DNA of 64,000 nucleotides. It comes from Selaginella moellendorffii. Taxonomy: Eukaryota; Streptophyta; Lycopodiopsida; Selaginellales; Selaginellaceae. The position numbers and the translations under genes were made by a program. Where the stretch lies: positions 6,795,132 through 6,859,131 of the forward strand of contig NW_003314261.1 of NCBI RefSeq assembly GCF_000143415.4, read 5' to 3'. Shown in pieces: positions 10,700-22,890 of the stretch; position 1 is the stretch's first letter; every line of letters starts with the position of its first letter. The notes beneath the pieces are model-generated. The model made no database searches. It worked only from the letters and a program-made list of their open reading frames with translations, and was not told the origin of the DNA.

Positions 10700-12948
10700 T
10701 CAAACGCGATGGTGGTGGTGCACAGGCTCGTCCATGATCTTGGCCTCCAACAGCTTGGCTCTCAGGCTGTTGTCTCGGCTGCTCGACCGCGGCCAATTCA
10801 CGTCCCCGGAAGAGCTCCAGCTATTCCTCTGGGGCGTCGCCACCATCGAGGAGCTCATCAATGGAAACGACGAGTGCAGCAGAGGCGACAGCGTCGGCGT
10901 GCTCCCGTCTTGGCTCCTCCTGTGCTGTGCGTACTCGAGAGCGAAATCATCCTCAGCTTTGCATAGCGTTTGTTGATCCCCGTCCTCGTCTTCCTCCTCC
11001 TCCTCCTCGTTGTTGCCATGCCAAGCTCCTCCTCCTCTGTGCTGCCTGGAAGAAGCTCGGACGCTCTCCATGTAGAGCTCTTGCTGCTCTGGAATTGTGT
11101 CGATCCTTCTGCTCGGGCCGAAACCATAGCCCTCACCTCGTCCATCGAAGCAGCTCTCGTCCGGACCATTCTCTTGCTCCGTCGACTGCTGCTCCACCAG
11201 GCTGTTCTCGTCGTAAGTTCGCTGCCTTCGAAGCCTCCTCCGTCCCCTGACCGCTTTTCTCCGTAGCTCTTGCCTCTTCTCGGCTGGATTGTCCGCCTGG
11301 CCCTGCTTGTTCCTGGCGTAAGTCCAGCGGTTCCCTTGCGTTCGATCATAGAGCGACTCCTTGTTCAGATCGATCGAGTGTAAGTCCTCCTCGGCCGAAC
11401 TCCCAGTCTCGTTTGGCTTCCGCAGGGAATCCACCGCGGCTCGCAGCGTCGTCGCCTTGTCCAGCTCCTGGCTCTCGCCGGCTCTTGCCGCGGACTTGTT
11501 CCGCAGAAACTCCTCCAGCTCGCCTCGAAGCCTGTCCAGGCTCGCGTTCTTCTCTTCCAGTTCGTGGCGCGCTTCCGCGAGTTTCATCTGGACTCGCTCC
11601 TCCCGCCACACCTCCGCCATTTGCAGCATCCTTCGCTCCTCCTCCACCTCCTCGCGGACTTTCTCCGACTCTCGCTTGAGCTCCTCCACCTCCGCCTTGT
11701 CCTGCCCGATCTCACGAGCCAGCTCGTCGCACACTTCCTCCATCAGCTGCCTCGCCTTTCTCTCTCGCTCCAGATCGTTCATGGCTTTCGAGAGAGCCGA
11801 GCTTGTCTCTTCCAGCTGCCGTGCCAGCTTTCGGTTCAGGTGCTCGGCCTTGCGTTTGTGCCGCTTCTCTTCCTCGGCCTCGCTCTTCGCCGCGATAACG
11901 ATGGCTCGCCACCTTTCCTGTTCTTTGGCTCGCCATGCAGCCCTCTCGCTCTCGCTTCTCTCCAAGAGGATCTCGACGTCCCTGCGAGCCGCTTTGTTGG
12001 CGTGTTCCAGCTCTCTCACCCGCTGTCGTGTGTGTTCTAGCTCCACCCGTAGAACAGTAGCCAAAGGAGTCGACCCGGCTTGTTGCTGGTCCATGCCCCG
12101 GATGTGAGATAGAACTTTGAGGAAATCATTCGAGTTTGGAAGGCATTCTTTTACTCGCGAAGCAACTTCGTCGACCATATCTTGCTGCTGCTGTTGCTGC
12201 TGTTTATTCTGGGACTCCATCTACGGAAAAAAGAAAAAATAGAAACAGTTTAGTACAGGCCATGCAACGCAATGCAATGCAAGGATAGTCACCTCAAAGC
12301 TGTGCCGGGATGTTTCCGACGCGTAGAGTTCTTCCGACGCTCTCCGGCTGTGATAAGTTACCGAGTCCGAGTATGGGCTTCTTCTCTGATTGTTAGTGGC
12401 CTGCGAGGCACAAACTTACATCAGAAACAAAGTGATCAAAACTTGCAAAACTCGCAACTCTAGAGAGGAAAAAAAAAATCTGGGAAAAGCACTCAACTAC
12501 AGTGGAAAGTAAGAGAAAACAAGGCTTTGCTTACATTGTGAGGAACGGGGGTCGTAGGCGACGGTGGAGGCAGCATCAGATGCTTTGGACTTGCGACGGA
12601 CTCCCGCTGCCTGGCCTGTGACGATGAGCGCGAGCGCATTTTAGCCGACGATGGTGGGCCTCCTCTGGCAGGACAAAGCGGAAGTTCCTGGAGCTCCCAC
12701 AGCGTGGCGGCTAACTTTCGTGCCGAGATAGTTATCTGGCGACCGGCAGCCTCGCTCCCCGCCATGATCCCGTCGTAGGAAGGATTCTCGTACAGCTTCC
12801 AGCTCGGAACTGGCGTCGTAGGCCCCCGCTTCCCAGCCAGTATCGCACGCCTGATGCGTATGTTTGCTGGCCTGTGCACCGCATCACCGCTCTTTCTCGC
12901 TTGATGCTGCTGCTGTTGATGAACAACAATGGCCTTGGATCTGCCCAT
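10700..12948 (-). CDS. Coiled-coil protein of the plant At5g41620/'USO1-like' family
   Basis: Three exons: 12535-12948, 12293-12400, 10700-12220; 680 residues. The N-terminus is basic with KRGPTTPVPSWK (~residue 39) and SARKLAATLWELQELP (~75), both typical of this plant family. The 36-codon middle exon encodes YSDSVTYHSRRASEELYASE. A long heptad-rich coiled coil spans about residues 225-410 (VLRVELEHTRQRVRELE onward), followed by an acidic, low-complexity tail and the conserved ending SLRAKLLEAKIM. Family members are described as myosin-heavy-chain-like or USO1-like proteins; the trichome cell-shape protein BRANCHLESS TRICHOMES is, as I recall, a distant relative. The role here is not known. 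Phases are all zero and the gene looks intact. A polyQ run opens exon 3. Confidence 0.82.
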
Positions 12949-14134
12949 ATCCCTCCTGTCCGCTCCTCCTTTTATCCCTATCTATGACTACACACCTCTG
13001 AGATTGGAAAGGAGGAGGAAAAACTCTTCTTTTTCCTCGCTTTGTCCAGAAGCTCAAAGCCCACGACTCTCACATCTTGTGGCGCTGGCCAGCAGCGGTG
13101 AGCGGCTGGATCCACCAGCCATGGTTTCCAGTTCCGTGCCTAGAAGAAAGAATAGACTACTCCTTCCTCCCCACCCCTTACATTTTGTCTCACTTCTTTA
13201 GCCTCCTCTGGAAATAATATAAAAGCGTACCCGGGTGATCCGATCTGTATCTGTATCCGGCTTTGGTGTGATATTCGGCCTGCCACAGGGAGATGCCCAT
13301 ACCTCTCTTTGTATGTTTGTGTGAGACTGTGAACAAAACTCCCTGAAACAGAGCACACAAACAAAGAACGTTGTAAGTTCTGTTCTTCCTGTACGCTTGC
13401 AACACTTGTACAGTATGAAAGCTCCCAAGAACTCCCGAAAAGGAAGAGGTAAAGGAGTGCCCCGAGGGAGAGCCTATCACTTTCCCTGCTCTCACTGCTA
13501 ATTAATGGATAATTCCTCTCGCTGGGATGTTGCGGGATATGGAGTATCAATCACTCAATTCGGCAACAACAAAAGAGAGAGAGCTAAGATAGCAGTGGTA
13601 CGAGAATGATAGCAGCAGCAGCAAGCACGAGTACAAACAAGCATCCACAAAAGAAATACAAGTCTAATGAGCCAAGGACACAGGGCCAGGCCCAGAGAAA
13701 GCCACTAGCTAGTTAAACTTTAGCACGGCGGCATTGGATTCCAAAAACAAGCCACAAGAAATTCCTGCCTCTCTTCCAAGTCTCTCCTTTTCCTTTTCTT
13801 TTCTCTCAAGCACGCAAGCCCATATCAGTATCAGTGCCTTGGCATTGCATCAGGTGTGGATAGTTTCTCAACAGGACTTACCTGAGAAATGAGAAAACTT
13901 TCAGCGATCAAGTGTAGAGCATCACTTGCAAGGCATTTCCGGGCAAGAAAAACATGGATTCGCAGCGCACAGGCATGGCGCATTCTAGGAACTCAACAGG
14001 AAAAGAGCGGCATTGCTTGGAGTTGGAGAGGAAGAAAGCGCACATTCCAAACCCTACACCCTAAACACTCTTACCTTTAATAAATTATCGTAACAATTAG
14101 GTTCTAATAACTTTAAAGGTCCTTGTGTATCAAG
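12949..14134. other. Intergenic, no gene seen
   Basis: About 1.2 kb between the 5' end of the coiled-coil gene and the 3' end of the dehydrogenase, both on the minus strand. It holds short purine- and pyrimidine-rich runs and GCA repeats (~13605-13625), but no frame with recognisable protein similarity or splice logic. Confidence 0.6.
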
Positions 14135-15086
14135 TCAAAAGTGTATCTCTTTTCGCTCCGCGAAAAACTTTCCCGAGGGATAATCCTCAGCTTCAAGCGT
14201 TGCAAGCCAAACCGGGGTGTCTGCCCCTTGTTCAGCTGTAAAATGGCCTTCACCGCCAGTCAAGTCCGTTTTTGTATATCCTGGGCACACCGAGTTGACA
14301 CTAATCTTGTTGTTTTGCAGCTTCTTTGCGAGAATCCTGGTGTAGGCGTTGAGCGCAAACTTGGACATGCAGTAATCTGCGTCCATCTTTGGGTAGCCTT
14401 CCTCCGCCACCTTTCCTCTCTCAACAGCACCCCGAAACTCCTGCAAGCACAAGTCAATCACTTGCTCGCTGAGATGTTCCGCATCAGAGAACTTTGCCAC
14501 TTGAAACTCATTCTTGAGAGGCTGCCAAGAAACAATACAAAATGTAAAACAACACATGCATTGAAGAGCAACACTTACATCATAGTCATTGTTAAGCTGG
14601 CCGAGGCGGGAGCTTATGTTGATAATCCGGCCCCCAGGCTTGATTATCGGGAGGACCGCTTGGGCCATCCGCTTGGCACCATAGTAATTCGTCTCAAAAA
14701 GTGCTTGGGCTCCTTCCACTTCGTTCTCAAAGCCCTTGGACTTGATCCCCGCATTATTCACCTTTGAAGAACACACAAGCTTTTCAATCTTTGGAAGAAT
14801 TCCTCTCTTACCACTCTCTTCTTACCAGGATATCTATGGCGCCAAACTTTTGCTGGAGCCAAGCGGCCATAGCGGACACGGATTGCGAGCTCGAGACGTC
14901 CAGCTCATGGAATTCGGCTTCCAGGCCTTGCGATTTGAGCCGCTCCAACGCATCAATTCCTCTCTTTGCGTCACGGGCCGTGAGAACGGTCGTGAATCCC
15001 TTGCTCGCGAGCTGCCTCACAATCTCGAAACCAATCCCCTTGTTACTTCCTGTAACTACAGCCACTTTGCTCTCTCGCTTCGCCAT
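14135..15086 (-). CDS. Short-chain dehydrogenase/reductase, carbonyl reductase / neomenthol dehydrogenase-like
   Basis: Three exons: 14826-15086, 14579-14761, 14135-14521; 276 residues. Classical SDR: NAD(P)-binding TGSNKGIG (12-19), ARD after the second strand (NADP preference is possible), NNAG (89-92), catalytic serines INISSRLG (S137/S138) and YCMSK (Tyr198, Lys202). Plant relatives reduce carbonyl groups on small terpenoids, alkaloids or reactive aldehydes, in the cytosol. The protein is somewhat shorter than angiosperm homologues of about 296 residues. The start at 15086 is preferred; an in-frame ATG at 15140 would prepend a run of Arg-Glu encoded by the CT microsatellite. All catalytic residues are present, so it is probably active; the substrate is unknown. 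Confidence 0.9.

Positions 15087-15087
<1 letters not shown>

Positions 15088-15121
<34 letters not shown>
15088..15121 (+). repeat. (CT)n microsatellite in the 5' leader of the dehydrogenase
   Basis: Uninterrupted CT dinucleotide run directly upstream of the minus-strand start codon; GA repeats in the transcript sense. The adjoining 15122-15498 holds no gene and includes a short (AC)n run (~15223-15236); it is the likely promoter. Confidence 0.95.
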
Positions 15122-15123
<2 letters not shown>

Positions 15124-15498
15124 GGATAACTTTCTAACAAGTCACAAAGGACACGAAACCACGAAAGTCACAAAATCATCGTGGACACGGAAACCACACA
15201 GACAACTTTGTAACAAAAGTCACACACACACACACAAAAAATTTCAAGGTCTCGTGGACATGGAACGAGCATGAAAGCTTCCCTGATCTCACAAGCCTTT
15301 TTTTTTTCTTATTATTTCTCACATTTGTAAGACGCACAAAAAGTAATATGACCACCACTCTTAACTCGACGCCCCCTTCACAGGGAAGAAGAAAAAGAAA
15401 AAGGAGATAGAAAAAAAAGAGAAGAAAACCGTTCCTGCCCCTCAAACCTCTGTAAAAATGTTAAAGCAATGATCCAAAACAAATCTCCGCTCGCGCGA

Positions 15499-18400
15499 TC
15501 ACGATGTTTGAGGTGACAAAATCGACTGTAGCGCAGCCTGCTGCTGAGGTTGCAACGCAGACCATGTCGAAGCAAGAGCAGCCGGGGGGAGTCTTTGCTG
15601 CATCTGTCTCAGCAAAGTCACCATGCGTGCAGCAGTTTGTTCGTTTGATAGCTCTGCTCCCGAGCTAAGCACCTGAATTCACCGGGAGAAAGAATGATTC
15701 CAAGAAGCTCAGGGCCTCTAAAAATCTTACCTCTGCAAAAACGGAGACGATCTTTGGTAGAAACTGATTGTTGGGGCCGAGAAGTTGGGGATCCGAGCTG
15801 CTTGGACACATTGCAAATAAGTTCTAACCGGAAATCTGAAGGATGCTTTGTTTACCTTTCAACCATGCTACAGAGCTGCTCGTGGACAATTTTGGCTTCT
15901 ACAAGGTCACCTTTGAGTGGTAAACAGCCCAACCAAGCAGGGACGACCTGATGAGAAACACACACAAAGTGATGATCAATACATAATAGAGAAGAGCACA
16001 CACACACACACACACCTGTGTAGCATCGATGCTATCTCTTTGGAACTGACATATTTTTCCAAGAGCAGACACAGCATTATCGGTTGCCATGATGTTATCC
16101 TGTTGCCGCGCAGCGGGATGGCTTACAACAGCATTCAAACGCTCCAAAGCCTCTGTAAATAAACATACAGATTAGCCGCAGAAACAAGCCGGTAACGTAA
16201 CCTCGGACAACAGGCTTGAATTTTGCTCCACCAAACTCAGCACATACACCAATGCCGTATACGGCAGCCTGTGATACATAAACAAGCGAATGAATGAACG
16301 CACTTTCTAGTTCTTGTTTTAGCCAACCTGTCGGACATCGCAATTGACGTCATTGGCTGCTTCCAGCATGAACGGCAGGAATGTATCATAGTATCTGCAG
16401 ACACAAAAGGCGTATAAGAGAATTTTAATCGTAAAAACTGGCAATACTTGATTGCAGCTTCTCCGCACTGCTCGGCGATGTCGTCAAAAATACAAATTGC
16501 GATTCTTCGTTCTTCAGATGTTCGATCTTTAGACTTCCAACCATTAAAACAAGAGGTAAGCAACCGAGACGAATATATACTAGACGTCTTACCAGCATAG
16601 GTGTCACGAAAGGCATGAGCTCGTCAAAGAAAGGAACAAAAGACGCTTTGAACGTTTTGATGAGTGTTCCAATACATTCCCCAATCTATGAAAACTCGTT
16701 GAGATGTTAAAAGAAATAAATAGTAGAATTACCTGATCAAAAACTTCGTCTTCCTGTTCGTTTTCTTCGTGTAGCAACTCACGCTCTTCTGCATCAAAAT
16801 CTTCTGTCTTTGTTCGTTCCGCACGATCCCTTTTCCGTGTGCTGCTCGCTGTCAACACTTGCTTGAACTCCTCAACAATAGCTTTTATTTGCCCTTGATC
16901 GAGCATTGGACCAACAAGCTGCAAACATATGCACCTATAATTATTTCGATTCCTCAATAAAACTGGAATAGCATACCTGAATACACTCATTCAAGGAGTC
17001 CAGCATACTAGAAATTATTTCAGTCTCGGGCTCCTGTAAATTGACCATTACCATCTGAAAGAAAACTACAAACTAGAAGAAAACCTTGCGGAGAGCTTCG
17101 ATAAGAGGCGGTACTATGTAGTCCGTGAGTTGCTTCACATAAGTTTGATCCCGCCCTTGTGCTTGTCCTTTCTCCACAGCCAGCTTACCAGACCTCAGAA
17201 GCTCAGGCATAGCTGTTCATATATACATGATAAATTTATCGTACAGCTAAAGTATGAAACATACCTGAAACGGCGGCTTTTCGAACTTCTTCATGAAAGT
17301 AAAACTTCAATAAGGGTACAAGGATCGGCGCGACCTGAAAGTAAACGGGGAATTACATGTAATGCATTGTTGACCCGCCATAGCGTACCTACCTGCTCGA
17401 TCCACGGAAAGAACCCTTCCTTGAGTTCGTCCGCATAACAACACAACATATTACAAGCTGTTGCCTTTTCTTCCAGAACGCTTGTTCTGATACCAATTTT
17501 CTTGTCCCCGATAGTGATTGTCTCCACACTAGCATATAGTGGAAAATTTAAAGTTATGGTAGTGCAGCAAATCCAAAGAATACCTGTCGTCATCTGTATC
17601 GTTCCCTTCGTCCTCGGTGTCCGCATCCGTTATGGTCACGTCTGGTTTAAGTTGCGCAGAGCGCAGAAGGGGTGGCATAACAACATTCATATACGGTAAA
17701 AATTCTTGACCCAAACATTTACATAGCCGAGCCCAAGCCTGAAATTAAATGAGGAGATCAAACAAAACCACATCGTTCCTATGAAAGGAGATACAAACCT
17801 GCAACATGTAGCTAATGGTTGGATCGTCATCCTCCAAGTGCGCACCCTGGAGGGTCATCAGAACTTCCATCACCTGGAAACGTAGAGACATTAGAATATA
17901 AGCGACCGTTTCCATAAGAAACATACCTGCTTCGCATCATCTCTGAACTTGTCTTTGCCGACGGCCATACCTACAAGGCTGATACACTCCATAGACTTCG
18001 CTCTAAGCATGCGGTTTTGCTTGTCTGTGGCATTTATAAGAATAGTCTTCAGGTACGGCATGACTGCATCGTAATACTTTTGGAATTGAACCTGCAAATA
18101 TCGAACGTGAGATGTCGAAGGGCAAGCGTCATCATGAATTAACCTGGGCGGAATCAGCGACAGAAGCTAGTGCTGTCAAAGCACCTTCTTGCACCATTCT
18201 TTTTCCATTCTGATAGAAACAACGATGTTGAAACCTTGCTCAGGGTTATAAAGAAAATTACCTGCAAAAGAATCAACAATTTACCGATGACACCTTCCAA
18301 ATAAGGCGTCAAAATATCAGAAGTACAGCTTTCGCTAAAATTCAATATTGCGGCTGCCGCGTGAGCCTGTACCGAGCAAACTTGTTAATGATAAAAAAGA

Positions 18401-19895
18401 ATATAAAAGAAAAGATTGTTACCTGAACCCGAGGATTTTGGTAGTCATCCATGGCACCAACAAGAGCTGGAAGCACCCGCTGATGATAGAGCTGTTGCAA
18501 ATCAGGTCCTAAATCTGTGGAGAGCTGTCCGATCGCATTAATAGCAGCCCATCTAACTCGGGGATGTGGATCTTGAAACGAATTCAAAATCATGGACACC
18601 ACCGGCTCTAAATTTTTTATCATCACCTATAACCAAGCATAAGTCAGTATGTCTTGAAAAGCACCGAAGAAAGGAAAAAGGAAATATATTACCTTGGCAC
18701 ATCCTTCGGCAATCTGTGCAAGGGTGATCAACGCGGCATGCCTCTTCTTCCAGTCCGGATCAGAAATGTAAACGGGCAGGATGTCCGATGCAACCGGCAG
18801 GATCGTGTTCCCCCCCAGAGAGATCGCCAACCTGTCCAAGCATTCCTGACCAACTTCAAAATTCGAGCTCTCTCCAACGTCCTCATCTTCCGTGTCAGCG
18901 ACATGCCACGCCGGAAGGTCCTCCAAATCCAAGAGCATCTTCACCAGTGTCGCGAAAAGCCTGCTGATCATTTGTGGCAACTTCCGCATCATCCCCGGCG
19001 CCCTCTCCCTGGCCTCAGCGAGAGTGATCAAAAACTCCACCGCTAAGTGACGAGTACCCTCCTCGAGCGACTCAGCCTCAGCGATCTGCATCATGGTGCT
19101 CACCACATCCACAAGCTGGCGTCGCATAAACCTTGGCTCCGACCCGGCAACCTCGATAAACATCTCAAGAGCCTCCTGCGCTGTGGCCTCCTCGTTGTTG
19201 TTTAGAGCCAGAGACAGCGTCTGCATCATTCCGGGTAGCAAGTTCTGGAACCTCTCTCGATCCTGGACCGATTCCAGCGTTTGCACGAAGCTGGCGGTCG
19301 CGCGGAGTGCCGCAATGCGCACGTCGCTCGAGGTGTTGGACGACAGGCACTGCTGGAAGACCGCGTGCAAAGTCGGCAAGTGTGAGCGGAGGTGAGGTCC
19401 CATGTACTGCGCGAGCTGGGCAAACATGAGCAGCGCGCTCTCCTGGAGCCTGGGAACGTCGGAGCTCACGCACTGGAACATGAATGGAAGGAGCTCTGGC
19501 CAGCTCCCATCCTCGATCAAACTGGCCGCTAGCTCCGCCACAGTGTCACACAGCTTCTTGAGGGTGCTCTTGGTCTCTTCCCTCTGGACGCACACCAGGA
19601 GCTGGGTCTTGAGCGTGGAGTGGGTGTTGGGATTGAGCAGCGACCAGAGCGAGACCTCGTCCTTGGTGATGAGCTTCCGCAAGAGGATAGCGGACATAGC
19701 GCGCGTCTCGACATGCCCGGACTGTAGAGTGTGAACGAGCTTGAGCACCAGCGTGTCCGGGTGCTGCGCCTTGCAAGCGTTGAAAAGCTGCTCGGCGTGG
19801 CCGCGCTGGTCGTTCGTGGGGCTCATCAGCTGGGCGACGAGCGCCTCGAATGGCGCCATCTCCATCCCCAGCACAGCTGCGACCTCCGCCTCCAT
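15499..19895 (-). CDS. Importin-5 / karyopherin beta-3 homologue (HEAT-repeat nuclear import receptor)
   Basis: Twenty exons, in transcript order: 18693-19895, 18423-18626, 18262-18366, 18144-18209, 17927-18091, 17799-17873, 17584-17738, 17393-17528, 17265-17334, 17085-17212, 16977-17033, 16733-16918, 16593-16685, 16448-16533, 16328-16394, 16202-16268, 16016-16152, 15856-15947, 15731-15797, 15499-15672. The sum is 1110 residues, matching the family length (~1100). HEAT repeats run throughout ([57 protein letters not shown]). The family carries ribosomal proteins, histones and other cargo into the nucleus under Ran control. The first exon is large and GC-rich, later exons are small. A CA microsatellite sits in the intron at ~15999-16015. 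An in-frame ATG at 19952 is less likely as start. Intact. Confidence 0.95.
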
Positions 19896-20206
19896 CGCCT
19901 GGATCGAAAACCCTAGCGATCCAATCCGCCACACAAGACGAGGAAGAATCACGCGCCCGCAATTTACCGTGACAATGCAGCAGCAGGAATGCGAGGATCA
20001 CCGTGGCGGATCCATCCGCCGCAAGCGCGCATCCACTCCAGGGTTTACCCCTGCCAGAAAACCCTAAAAGAGAGCCATTGTCGCGGCGTTTCGTGCCCTA
20101 GCCACAAGAACCGTACGGAGAATCTAATCCCGCTTACCCTAACCCTAAAAACAGGGGAGGGTGCGCATATTCTCTTTACAAATCTGGGCGGGACAGGTGT
20201 ATGGTG

Positions 20207-20231
20207 CCACGTGGAGCGCGCTGCGCACGTG
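20207..20231 (+). promoter_or_regulatory. Two G-box/ABRE motifs upstream of the AWPM-19 gene
   Basis: CCACGTGG at 20207-20214 and CACGTG at 20226-20231 lie about 310-330 bp before the AWPM-19 start. CACGTG with this flank is the core of ABA-response elements bound by bZIP factors. The same 640-bp spacer (19896-20534) also separates the divergent importin gene and carries telomere-box motifs (AACCCTAA) near 20060 and 20145 on the importin side. Confidence 0.55.
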
Positions 20232-20348
20232 TTACGCTCCCATCGCCATGCATACCTAGAGAAGCTCTTAAAGGCGGCCCATGATGCGCATCCAGCGCTC
20301 CACGCATCCATCTATCCAGCCATCCATCTCTCCAGCCTCCATTTCTTC

Positions 20349-20355
20349 TATAAAT
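20349..20355 (+). promoter_or_regulatory. Candidate TATA box of the AWPM-19 gene
   Basis: TATAAAT preceded by a C/T-rich stretch, 180 bp upstream of the ATG and downstream of the two G-boxes; spacing fits a leader of about 150 nt. Confidence 0.5.
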
Positions 20356-20534
20356 CCAAACTCGAGTGGTGGACTCTTCTCCATTATAGCATCTCCAAGG
20401 GGCGCTGGTTTTTAGTTCCTCGCGGCGGCTCCTCTTCAACAGCTAGAAAACGAGAGTGGTTTTTCTTTGGAGCGAGGACTCTCGACCGCGCCCAAGGCTT
20501 CTCTTTCGATCGATCAAAGAAGAATCGAATCGAT

Positions 20535-21284
20535 ATGGCGTTTGGACCGGGACGATCGGTTGCGGCATTCCTCCTCTTCCTCAACTTCTGTATGTACATG
20601 GTGGTGCTGGGCTTGGCGGGCTGGGCGATGAACAAGGCGATCGACTATAGCCAGGCGAACATCGTCAATCAGACTGGCGCAGTAACAACGCTCACAAGGT
20701 TCCCCGTCGGTAAGGCTGTCAAATCTTTCTTTCTTTCTTGTCAATGGCTCACTCCCGAGATCTTTCTCTCTCAGGGAACGCGGCGACGCCCTTCTTCCTC
20801 CTCTTCATCCTCGGCGCGGGCGTTCTTGGCCTGGCATCGATACTCGCGGGCGCTATTCATGTCAGCTTGTGGCGCAGCGAGAGCCTCGCCGCGGCGATTT
20901 CCTCCGCCTTGATTGCCTGGCTCTTCACTCTCCTGGCATTCGGGTAAGAATCGAGGAGATTTCTCGGGGTTTCTTGACGGAATTGATCTCTTTTCCCAGT
21001 TTCGCTTGCAAGGAAATCCAGCTCCGCGGTGGATACCGCAACAGGCGCCTGGTAAGGCCTTGAATTCCGTGCTTTCGATTGATGGATTGAGGAATCTTTC
21101 TCTTTGGCAGAAAGCACTCGAAGCGTTCTCGATCATCCTGGCAGGAATGCAACTCCTCTACATTTTGTCGCTCCATTCTGGCATGCTGGCGAGGATGGGG
21201 CCGAGGATCAAGGAGCCTGGCTATGGCGGCATGGCACAGGGCATGGAACAGAAGGGCGGCCCTACAACTGGCTCCACGATTTGA
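20535..21284 (+). CDS. AWPM-19-family membrane protein (PM19-like)
   Basis: Four exons: 20535-20709, 20775-20943, 21000-21051, 21111-21284; 189 residues. Four hydrophobic segments are visible (about 8-33, 60-83, 92-115, 135-155), with family signatures FPVGNAATPFF, LLAFGFACKEI and LKALEAFSIILAG. AWPM-19 proteins sit in the plasma membrane and accumulate with ABA, drying and cold; rice OsPM1 has been reported to promote ABA uptake. The N-terminus is not a cleavable signal. The upstream CACGTG elements fit ABA or desiccation control. No defect is seen. Confidence 0.9.
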
Positions 21285-21513
21285 AGAAAAAGAAGGAAGA
21301 AGAAGAAGCTTTCTTTTCTTAGAAGAAAAGCATGTAGCATTCCTATTCGTTGTATGAAAGAAATCTAGGGCTTCCAAAACGGCTACTTTTCATGTTTCGC
21401 GGCAAAATATTCTCCGGTATATTCTGTCTTTTAGAATTCAAACATTTAGGTTTCCAAAACGGCTAGTTCGCGGCATTAGGGTTTAGGTTTTAGGGCTCTT
21501 AGTCCCCGTGCCT

Positions 21514-22809
21514 ATGGCCGCCGCTCCTCCTCCCGCGGCGCCCTCCTCTTTGGAAATCGTGTTGGGATCGCTGGATCGCGGGGCTGCTGCCAGCGCTGGC
21601 GAGGAATCGTTCCTGCTCCTGCCGCTGTGGAATGTGAGCCATGGTGGGGCCGAATCGCAGGAGATCGGAGATGTGTCGTTGCGCAAGATCACGGTGCTGT
21701 CCGGCGCTTTGGCTTCCAAGGTGAGTAATGAGGAGGCGCTCGTGGCAAGCATTCCGAAAGCCTCCAAGTCTAAAGTTTTAGAGCTGCTCAAACATCATCT
21801 GCAGAATCTTAGACATTTTGGCAGCAGTAGCAGTAGCAGCAGTGACGGCGGTCTTCTATTCTCCGGCCTAGTGAACGACCGGGTAGTCCAGGATCAGGAG
21901 CTCAGGAATTTGCTCAAGCAAAAGTCCAGGGGAATCAGTCGAAGACTTGTGAGCACTGTTCTACGATGGTCTGTCAGTGTCGGGTTTTGGGATCCAGTTG
22001 CGACGCTTTTGGAGTGTGGATTGGTTTCTTCCAACGAGAATCCAGAGATCATCGACAGGATTGTGGAAGATGGCAACGTACCGCTGGTTCTTCTCTGCGT
22101 TCTTTCCGTCCGTGACATTCGTCCTTCCCAGTGGTTGGAGATACTGAAACTCTTTCTCGCCAACAGCAAGAAGTTTGCCAAGTTCTTCCAGCTCCAGCGG
22201 CAAGTTTGGCATGAACTCGTCTCCAACCACATCCAGGACGCTGTGAGGCTTCGAGGGGAGATCTCCGCGGATGGAAACCAAACCGAGGAGTTCCTAGCTC
22301 GTAAAAGGGAAGAACTGGCGCTCAATGTGGCAGCTTGCGTCAACCTGGCTGTTGCTTTCGACAGATTCACAGCGTCCGAGCTGTGCCTCCACATCTTTCT
22401 CAGCGCCGACCACGATGAAGCTGTTCTAACCGCCATAGTCTCGGAAGAGCTGGACACCTCTCAAGTTTCGATACTTCTTCGTTACCTCAACAAGTGGCTG
22501 GAAGTTTTCTCCTCGAAGATGATCCACGCTCGGGAGATGGATCAAAGCTTGGTACCGTCGCTGCAAACAATCATCCGCTGGATCTCGACGATTCTAGAGA
22601 TCCGATACGCGAGTCTGGTGATAGCACGCGACTTGAGCAAAGATCTGGGAGAGACGGCGGGTCTGGTGAGCTCACTACTGGCCGTGGGTGGAAAAATGCG
22701 AAGCATGGAGGGTGTGCTCCAGCATTTGATCTCGCGAACAGCGCTTCCCGGCGAGAAGCTGGGAGTTCAAAGCTCGGAGCACATAATCGAGTACCTGGAG
22801 ATCAGCTAG
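21514..22809 (+). CDS. Conserved intronless plant protein of unknown function, possibly nucleolar
   Basis: Single 431-residue frame starting after a telomere-box leader (TTAGGGTTTAGG at ~21477). It is mostly alpha-helical in appearance, with a poly-serine run (~residues 105-112). Conserved-looking segments are DQELRNLLKQKSRGISRRLV, WDPVATLLECGLVSS, VSILLRYLNKWLEVFS and MRSMEGVLQHLISRT. The last two recall the C-terminal half of nucleolar protein 11 / UTP-type ribosome-biogenesis factors, but I cannot confirm this by eye. It ends 82 bp from the convergent small gene on the other strand. No domain with catalytic residues is visible. An alternative reading is a plant-specific helical-repeat protein. 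Confidence 0.75.
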   Translation: MAAAPPPAAPSSLEIVLGSLDRGAAASAGEESFLLLPLWNVSHGGAESQEIGDVSLRKITVLSGALASKVSNEEALVASIPKASKSKVLELLKHHLQNLRHFGSSSSSSSDGGLLFSGLVNDRVVQDQELRNLLKQKSRGISRRLVSTVLRWSVSVGFWDPVATLLECGLVSSNENPEIIDRIVEDGNVPLVLLCVLSVRDIRPSQWLEILKLFLANSKKFAKFFQLQRQVWHELVSNHIQDAVRLRGEISADGNQTEEFLARKREELALNVAACVNLAVAFDRFTASELCLHIFLSADHDEAVLTAIVSEELDTSQVSILLRYLNKWLEVFSSKMIHAREMDQSLVPSLQTIIRWISTILEIRYASLVIARDLSKDLGETAGLVSSLLAVGGKMRSMEGVLQHLISRTALPGEKLGVQSSEHIIEYLEIS

Positions 22810-22890
22810 ACAAGTTCTTGCGAGTGAGTTTTCTTTTCTTTCTTTCTTCTTTTCATCAAATTTTGTCTACGAGGATTTCTCGAGTTCTTC

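Noticed and set aside
11361-12107. 248-codon plus-strand frame rich in Ser and Arg
   Set aside because: Antisense shadow of the coiled-coil exon; composition is the reverse-complement image of Glu/Arg codons.
17265-17334. Suspected frameshift in importin exon 9
   Set aside because: Recounting the T-run at 17278-17281 gives four, not five; the exon is 70 nt and stays in frame.
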